Assembly: GCF_900119185.1 (NCBI RefSeq) | Contig: NZ_FPJE01000004.1 | Coordinates: forward strand, 1 to 64,000 | Reading direction: 5' to 3' | DNA length: 64,000 nt | DNA from: Sinomicrobium oceani | GTDB lineage: Bacteria > Bacteroidota > Bacteroidia > Flavobacteriales > Flavobacteriaceae | Shown: positions 59,904 to 64,000 of the stretch, in pieces | How the letters are laid out: every line of letters starts with the position of its first letter | How positions within the stretch are numbered: position 1 is the first letter of the stretch | The notes under the pieces: model-generated | Told to the model about the DNA's origin: nothing | The model's database searches: none | Seen by the model: only the letters and a program-made list of their open reading frames with translations | Made by a program: the position numbers and the translations under genes

Positions 59904-60941
59904 ATGAAAGGTGTTTTATTGGTTAATCTCGGTTCGCCGGACAGTACTAAAGTTGAAGATGTAAAGAAGTATCTCGATGAGTTTCTGATGGATGAACGGG
60001 TTATAGATGTTCCCTGGATATTGCGGGCTTTTATCGTAAAAGGGATTATTCTCCGGACCCGCCCGAAGAAATCTGCGGAAGCATACCGGAAGATCTGGTG
60101 GGATGAGGGATCCCCGCTTATCGTGTTGTCCAGGAGATTGCGGGAGAAAGTAGAAGAACTGGTATCTGTCCCGGTGGCACTCGCCATGCGTTATGGCAAT
60201 CCTTCTCTGGAGGCCGGTTTGAAGGAGTTATACGACAAAGGGGTCACGGAAGTTCTGCTGATACCCTTATACCCGCAGTTTGCCATGGCTACAACCGAAA
60301 CTATTCTTGTCCTTGCCGAAAAGCTCAGAAAGAAGCTCTTTCCCGACATGCGTTTTACGACGCTGCCGGCTTTTTATAACCACCCCGATTACATTCGTGT
60401 ATTGTCGGTATCCATACAGGAAACATTGCAGAATAAGGACTGGGAGCACTTGTTGTTCTCCTATCACGGGGTCCCGGAACGTCACATACGAAAATCAGAT
60501 ATTACGAAGTCGCACTGTAAGATTGACGGACAATGTTGTAATACGCCTTCTCCGGCACACCAGTTCTGCTACCGTCACCAATGTTATGAAACCACCAAAC
60601 AGGTGGCTGCATATCTCGGCCTTAAGGAAGGAATGTATTCTACATCTTTTCAGTCCCGTTTGGGAAAAGATCCCTGGTTGCAGCCGTTTACCGATAAGAC
60701 CGTAGCCGGTCTTGCCGAAAACGGAACTAAAAAAATGGCTATCGTAACTCCTGCCTTTGTTTCGGATTGTCTCGAAACCCTGGAAGAGATCGGGATGGAG
60801 GCACGTGAGGACTTTCTTGAGAAAGGAGGAGATGAGTTTCACGTCGTTCCGTGTATCAACGACAGGGACGACTGGGTAAAAGTGCTTGCCCGCTGGATGG
60901 ACGAATGGGCCAAAGAAGAGGAGCTTTTGGCGACAAATTAA
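59904..60941 (+). CDS. hemH: ferrochelatase
   Basis: A 345-residue enzyme that inserts Fe2+ into protoporphyrin IX, the last step of the protohaem route. MKGVLLVNLGSPDSTKVEDV is the conserved N-terminus, LLFSYHGVPERHIRKSD carries the catalytic His (near 195), and the C-terminal part has VVTPAFVSDCLETLEEIGME-like IVTPAFVSDCLETLEEIG with the second conserved acidic residues. Four Cys between 210 and 230 (CKIDGQCC...C) could hold a metal cluster, as in some bacterial ferrochelatases. Transcription is opposite to the main haem cluster. Confidence 0.95.
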   Translation: MKGVLLVNLGSPDSTKVEDVKKYLDEFLMDERVIDVPWILRAFIVKGIILRTRPKKSAEAYRKIWWDEGSPLIVLSRRLREKVEELVSVPVALAMRYGNPSLEAGLKELYDKGVTEVLLIPLYPQFAMATTETILVLAEKLRKKLFPDMRFTTLPAFYNHPDYIRVLSVSIQETLQNKDWEHLLFSYHGVPERHIRKSDITKSHCKIDGQCCNTPSPAHQFCYRHQCYETTKQVAAYLGLKEGMYSTSFQSRLGKDPWLQPFTDKTVAGLAENGTKKMAIVTPAFVSDCLETLEEIGMEAREDFLEKGGDEFHVVPCINDRDDWVKVLARWMDEWAKEEELLATN

Positions 60942-61042
60942 ACTTTGCCTACATGTCCGGAAGCAGTACAAAAACAACAGGGGGATTCCTTGCCCTGTTA
61001 TCATCCTTTGCAGCGGTCTCCGGAAGTCTGATATAAAAGATT

Positions 61043-62407
61043 ATGACGAAAATTTCATCGAAAGACCTGGGGCAGGACCCCATCGGCAAATTACTTATAA
61101 AACAGGCAGTACCGGCGTCCATCGGGATACTGGTCATGTCGCTTAATGTTCTTATAGATACGATATTTGTAGGTAACTGGATAGGTTCTATAGCTATCGC
61201 TGCCATCAATGTGGTTTTGCCGGTATCTTTTTTCATTGCTGCTCTCGGAATGGCGATAGGTATAGGAGGGGCATCGATTATATCCAGGTCGCTCGGGGCT
61301 GATAATCCGAAAAAGGCACTCTATACTTTTGGTAACCAGATAACACTGACGCTGATCGTTACCCTTGCTTTTGTGGCGGCAGGTCTTACTTTTGTAGATT
61401 CCATCGTACCCAGTTTCGGGGGAAAAGGTGATATTTTTGACCCTGCTAAAGTATATTATATCATCGTTTTATATGGAGTTCCCGTCCTGGCTCTGTGCAT
61501 GATGGGGAACAATGTGATCCGGGCAGAAGGTAAACCCAAGTTCGGGATGGTAGCCATGATGATCCCTTCCGTGGGTAACCTGGTACTCGATTATATATTT
61601 ATCAATCTGCTCGATTACGGAATGTACGGTGCAGCCTGGGCGACCACGGGGTCTTATTTTCTATGCTTTATTTATATCGTATGGTTCTTCCGTTCCGGAA
61701 ATTCCGAATTAAAGATTGGCTGGAAACATCTCGGGCTACGATTGGATATCGTCCGGGAAATAGGAGCACTCGGGTTTGTGACGCTGGCCAGGCAGGCCGT
61801 AGTGAGCATTACCTATCTTTTTGTAAATAACATTCTCTATCACCTTGGCGGAGAGGCCTCCGTAACCGTTTATGCTATTATCGGGAGGATGCTCATGTTT
61901 GCCCTGTTTCCCGTGCTTGGAGTAACACAGGGATTCCTTCCTATTGCAGGGTTTAATTACGGTGCCGGAATGTACAAGCGGGTGGTGGAAAGTATAAATA
62001 TTGCTATCAAATACGCAGCTCTGCTGGCTTTACTCGTTTTTACCTTTATCATGATATTTCCCGAGGCCATCGCAAGGGTGTTTACGACAGACGCTGACGT
62101 GGTCAACAATACACCCCATGCCATGCGCTGGGTGTTTGCCGCTACCCCTGTTATTGCTATACAGCTTATCGGGGCGGCATATTTTCAGGCCGTAGGCAAG
62201 GCTGTTCCGGCCCTGCTGCTCACACTGACCAGGCAAGGTTTTTTCTTTATCCCCCTTATCCTGGTGCTTCCGCGTTTTTACGGAGAGATCGGGGTGTGGA
62301 TATCCTTTCCCATAGCCGATCTGCTTTCTACAATGGTTACGGGCTATTACCTGAACAGGGAGGTCAGGCAAAAGCTCAAGCCGGCCATCTCTGCTGAAAA
62401 GGAATAA
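61043..62407 (+). CDS. MATE-family multidrug/toxin efflux transporter
   Basis: A 454-residue inner-membrane antiporter with about 12 helices in two six-helix halves. The N-terminal KLLIKQAVPASIGILVMSLN and the first-half motif GMAIGIGGASIISRSLGADN are typical, and the second half begins IGALGFVTLARQAVVSITYL. It would export cationic drugs or metabolites in exchange for Na+ or H+. The substrate is unknown. It is 101 bp after hemH and 77 bp before hemJ on the same strand, so it may share their transcript. Confidence 0.92.
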   Translation: MTKISSKDLGQDPIGKLLIKQAVPASIGILVMSLNVLIDTIFVGNWIGSIAIAAINVVLPVSFFIAALGMAIGIGGASIISRSLGADNPKKALYTFGNQITLTLIVTLAFVAAGLTFVDSIVPSFGGKGDIFDPAKVYYIIVLYGVPVLALCMMGNNVIRAEGKPKFGMVAMMIPSVGNLVLDYIFINLLDYGMYGAAWATTGSYFLCFIYIVWFFRSGNSELKIGWKHLGLRLDIVREIGALGFVTLARQAVVSITYLFVNNILYHLGGEASVTVYAIIGRMLMFALFPVLGVTQGFLPIAGFNYGAGMYKRVVESINIAIKYAALLALLVFTFIMIFPEAIARVFTTDADVVNNTPHAMRWVFAATPVIAIQLIGAAYFQAVGKAVPALLLTLTRQGFFFIPLILVLPRFYGEIGVWISFPIADLLSTMVTGYYLNREVRQKLKPAISAEKE

Positions 62408-62484
62408 AAGGAAAATCTATATCGTTCGGGTCATCCTCTTTATGAATATTATTCCTAAATTTATCGGAACAAATCAGTCGCTTC

Positions 62485-63039
62485 ATGACAGACTACTATA
62501 ATTATATCAAATCCCTGCACTTGATATTTGTAATAACCTGGTTTGCAGGTTTGTTTTATATTCCCCGTTTATTTGTGTACCAGGTCGAAGCTGCCGGAAA
62601 GCCTTCGCCGGAAAGAGAGATCCTCGGAAAACAGTTGGGGCTTATGGCCCGGAGGTTATGGTATATTATTACCTGGCCTTCTGCAGTGCTCGCCGTCATC
62701 TTTGCCGTGTGGTTGTTGTTCCTCTACCCTTTCTGGCTGAAAATGGGATGGATGCACGTAAAACTTTTCTTTGTGCTTCTCCTGTTTCTCTACCATGGGG
62801 AGACACACCGGATATTCAGGAAACTGCAAAACGGTGAAGCGTTGAAGTATACTTCCGGGTTTATGCGTATCTGGAATGAAGGGGCTACTATCCTGCTTTT
62901 TGCCATAGTATTCCTGGTTATCCTGAAAAACAGTATCAACTGGATTTTCGGAGTGCTGGGAATTATTGTCCTCGGTATCCTACTTATGCTGGGTATCCGG
63001 TTGTACAAACGCATAAGGGAAAAGAACCCGGAAGCCTGA
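62485..63039 (+). CDS. hemJ: protoporphyrinogen IX oxidase HemJ
   Basis: A 184-residue membrane protein with four or five helices. YIKSLHLIFVITWFAGLFYI (8-27) has the conserved His (H12), and GWMHVKLFFVLLLFLYHGE (near 90-108) the conserved Lys, the two residues known to matter in HemJ. The enzyme oxidises protoporphyrinogen IX to protoporphyrin IX, likely using haem b. The older name CopD-family protein fits the same fold. With hemF and hemH it completes the late steps of haem synthesis. Confidence 0.9.
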   Translation: MTDYYNYIKSLHLIFVITWFAGLFYIPRLFVYQVEAAGKPSPEREILGKQLGLMARRLWYIITWPSAVLAVIFAVWLLFLYPFWLKMGWMHVKLFFVLLLFLYHGETHRIFRKLQNGEALKYTSGFMRIWNEGATILLFAIVFLVILKNSINWIFGVLGIIVLGILLMLGIRLYKRIREKNPEA

Positions 63040-63107
63040 TAAAGTTATGCCCCGGAATTTGCGACATTCCCTCATGTTGCCAAATGTTTTTAAATGTAAC
63101 GCTATAA

Positions 63108-64000
63108 TTGGACAAGAGAATATCATTAAGGCTCCGCATTTTTATCACCATGATCCTTCTGGTGCTGGTGGCTTTTGTGCTTATCGCAGGCGTTACCATT
63201 CTGCAGTACAAGCAGCAGTCCGAAGAGTACCACCGCGAGCGCATGGAACGAAAGGAAGATCAGGTGATCGCGAGTATCAATTACACACTCGAAACGACCA
63301 CATGGCCGCCCACCACGGAAAACCTGAAATATATCTTTCGCAATGAGATCTACAAGATCTCGGACGTGCAGAATGTATCCTTTAATATTTACGACCTGGA
63401 GGGGAACCTCATTGTGAGTTCCAAACCCTACTCGGAAGAAGACTCTGCCATGTTCCGGCTGGATACACTTACGCTTAGTAAAATTGCGATGAGCCCGTTT
63501 AAGCGGTATGTGGAAAAGCATCTTGCAGCCGGTGACCGCTACAGGTCCTCGTATTCATATATTACCGATATGCGGTTTAAGCCCATAGGGATACTCAATA
63601 TTCCGTATTTCGAAGATGATACATTCAATAACAGGGAGCTTCGCTCGTTCCTGTTTCGTCTCGGAGGAGTCTATGTGTTTATCCTTATCATAGCCATTTT
63701 CCTTGCCTATTTCATTTCAAAATACATTACGAGATCCTTAAAGACGATCAGCGATAAACTCCAGGACACCCGATTCAGTTCCGGGGTGCAGAACAAGAGG
63801 ATCATACTCGACCATGCCAGTGAGGAGATATACAATCTGGTCAATGCCTACAACAGTATGGTAGATGCGCTCGAAGACAGTGCGGTAAAACTGGCAAGGA
63901 GTGAGAGGGAGCAGGCCTGGCGGGAAATGGCAAGGCAGGTGGCACACGAAATTAAAAATCCGCTGACACCCATGAGGCTCAGTGTACAGAGTTTTCAGCG
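63108..64000 (+). CDS. sensor histidine kinase, cut by the window end
   Basis: The frame opens with TTG at 63108 (MDKRISLRLRIFITMILLVL), preceded by an in-frame TAA at 63105; an ATG at 63150 would cut the first membrane helix. At least 297 residues are present. Helix 1 is about 12-33, an extracytoplasmic sensing region runs to about 180, helix 2 is near 187-205, then a HAMP-like segment and the H-box VAHEIKNPLTPMRLSVQSF near the window end. The H-box style HEIKNPLTP is that of NtrY-like kinases. The ATPase domain lies outside. Confidence 0.88.
   Translation, partial: MDKRISLRLRIFITMILLVLVAFVLIAGVTILQYKQQSEEYHRERMERKEDQVIASINYTLETTTWPPTTENLKYIFRNEIYKISDVQNVSFNIYDLEGNLIVSSKPYSEEDSAMFRLDTLTLSKIAMSPFKRYVEKHLAAGDRYRSSYSYITDMRFKPIGILNIPYFEDDTFNNRELRSFLFRLGGVYVFILIIAIFLAYFISKYITRSLKTISDKLQDTRFSSGVQNKRIILDHASEEIYNLVNAYNSMVDALEDSAVKLARSEREQAWREMARQVAHEIKNPLTPMRLSVQSFQ

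Noticed and set aside
48472-63039. Haem cluster as a horizontally acquired island
   Set aside because: Base composition and codon style look like the surrounding genes, and there are no mobile genes or repeats at its edges.

Overview
The window is chromosomal DNA from a Flavobacteriia/Flavobacteriaceae-type Bacteroidota. The support is direct: paired SusC/SusD outer-membrane genes, the gliding-motility pair gldE-gldD beside ssb and mutY, families typical of this phylum (DUF3078, DUF2480, DUF3667, DUF4199), and promoters of the TAnnTTTG type instead of sigma70 boxes. I found no tRNA, rRNA or CRISPR array. I do not name a genus.

Layout. 1-1214: a complete or nearly complete IS4-family element at the window edge. 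1409-7750: an L-rhamnose operon made of an aldolase/dehydrogenase fusion, a P. stutzeri-type isomerase, a sugar kinase and an NCS1-like transporter. 7847-10297: a siderophore-type TonB receptor with its own promoter. 10519-11117: a hypothetical gene broken by one frameshift. 11218-12779: ribosomal L27 and an extended L21, then a DUF4199 membrane protein. 13004-16457: a pair of secreted M16 peptidases, one with the zinc motif and one with the R/Y motif.

16552-29982 is a polysaccharide utilisation locus. It holds two heparinase II/III-fold lyases (one with PL12 heparinase III-like spacing of active-site residues), a metzincin-like zinc lipoprotein with an F5/8 type C domain, SusD, SusC, a LacI regulator and a GH88 unsaturated glucuronyl hydrolase. 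No sulfatase is present. The palindrome ACAATCGATTGT lies upstream of both susC and the GH88 gene, and at the GH88 gene it overlaps the -33 box, so a LacI regulon inside the locus can be read from the sequence.

30093-33620: gldD, gldE, ssb, mutY. 33752-36531: an HU-type protein, a 30-residue basic ribosomal-type protein (mS38/bS22-like), RNase G with a structured leader, and RecX. 36569-48427: housekeeping and conserved genes (cupin protein, sufE, sufT, DUF2480, DUF3078, hflX, two nucleases, a serine hydrolase, ogt, a second DUF21/CBS protein, small unknowns, DUF3667).

48472-63039 carries almost the whole haem pathway: hemA, hemC, hemD, hemE, hemF and hemB on the minus strand, with an AraC regulator, hemH and hemJ on the plus strand. 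Only hemL is missing here. A TrkH/TrkA potassium uptake pair sits inside the cluster, and trkA and hemD are joined by a TAATG overlap. The window ends inside a sensor histidine kinase gene that starts with TTG.
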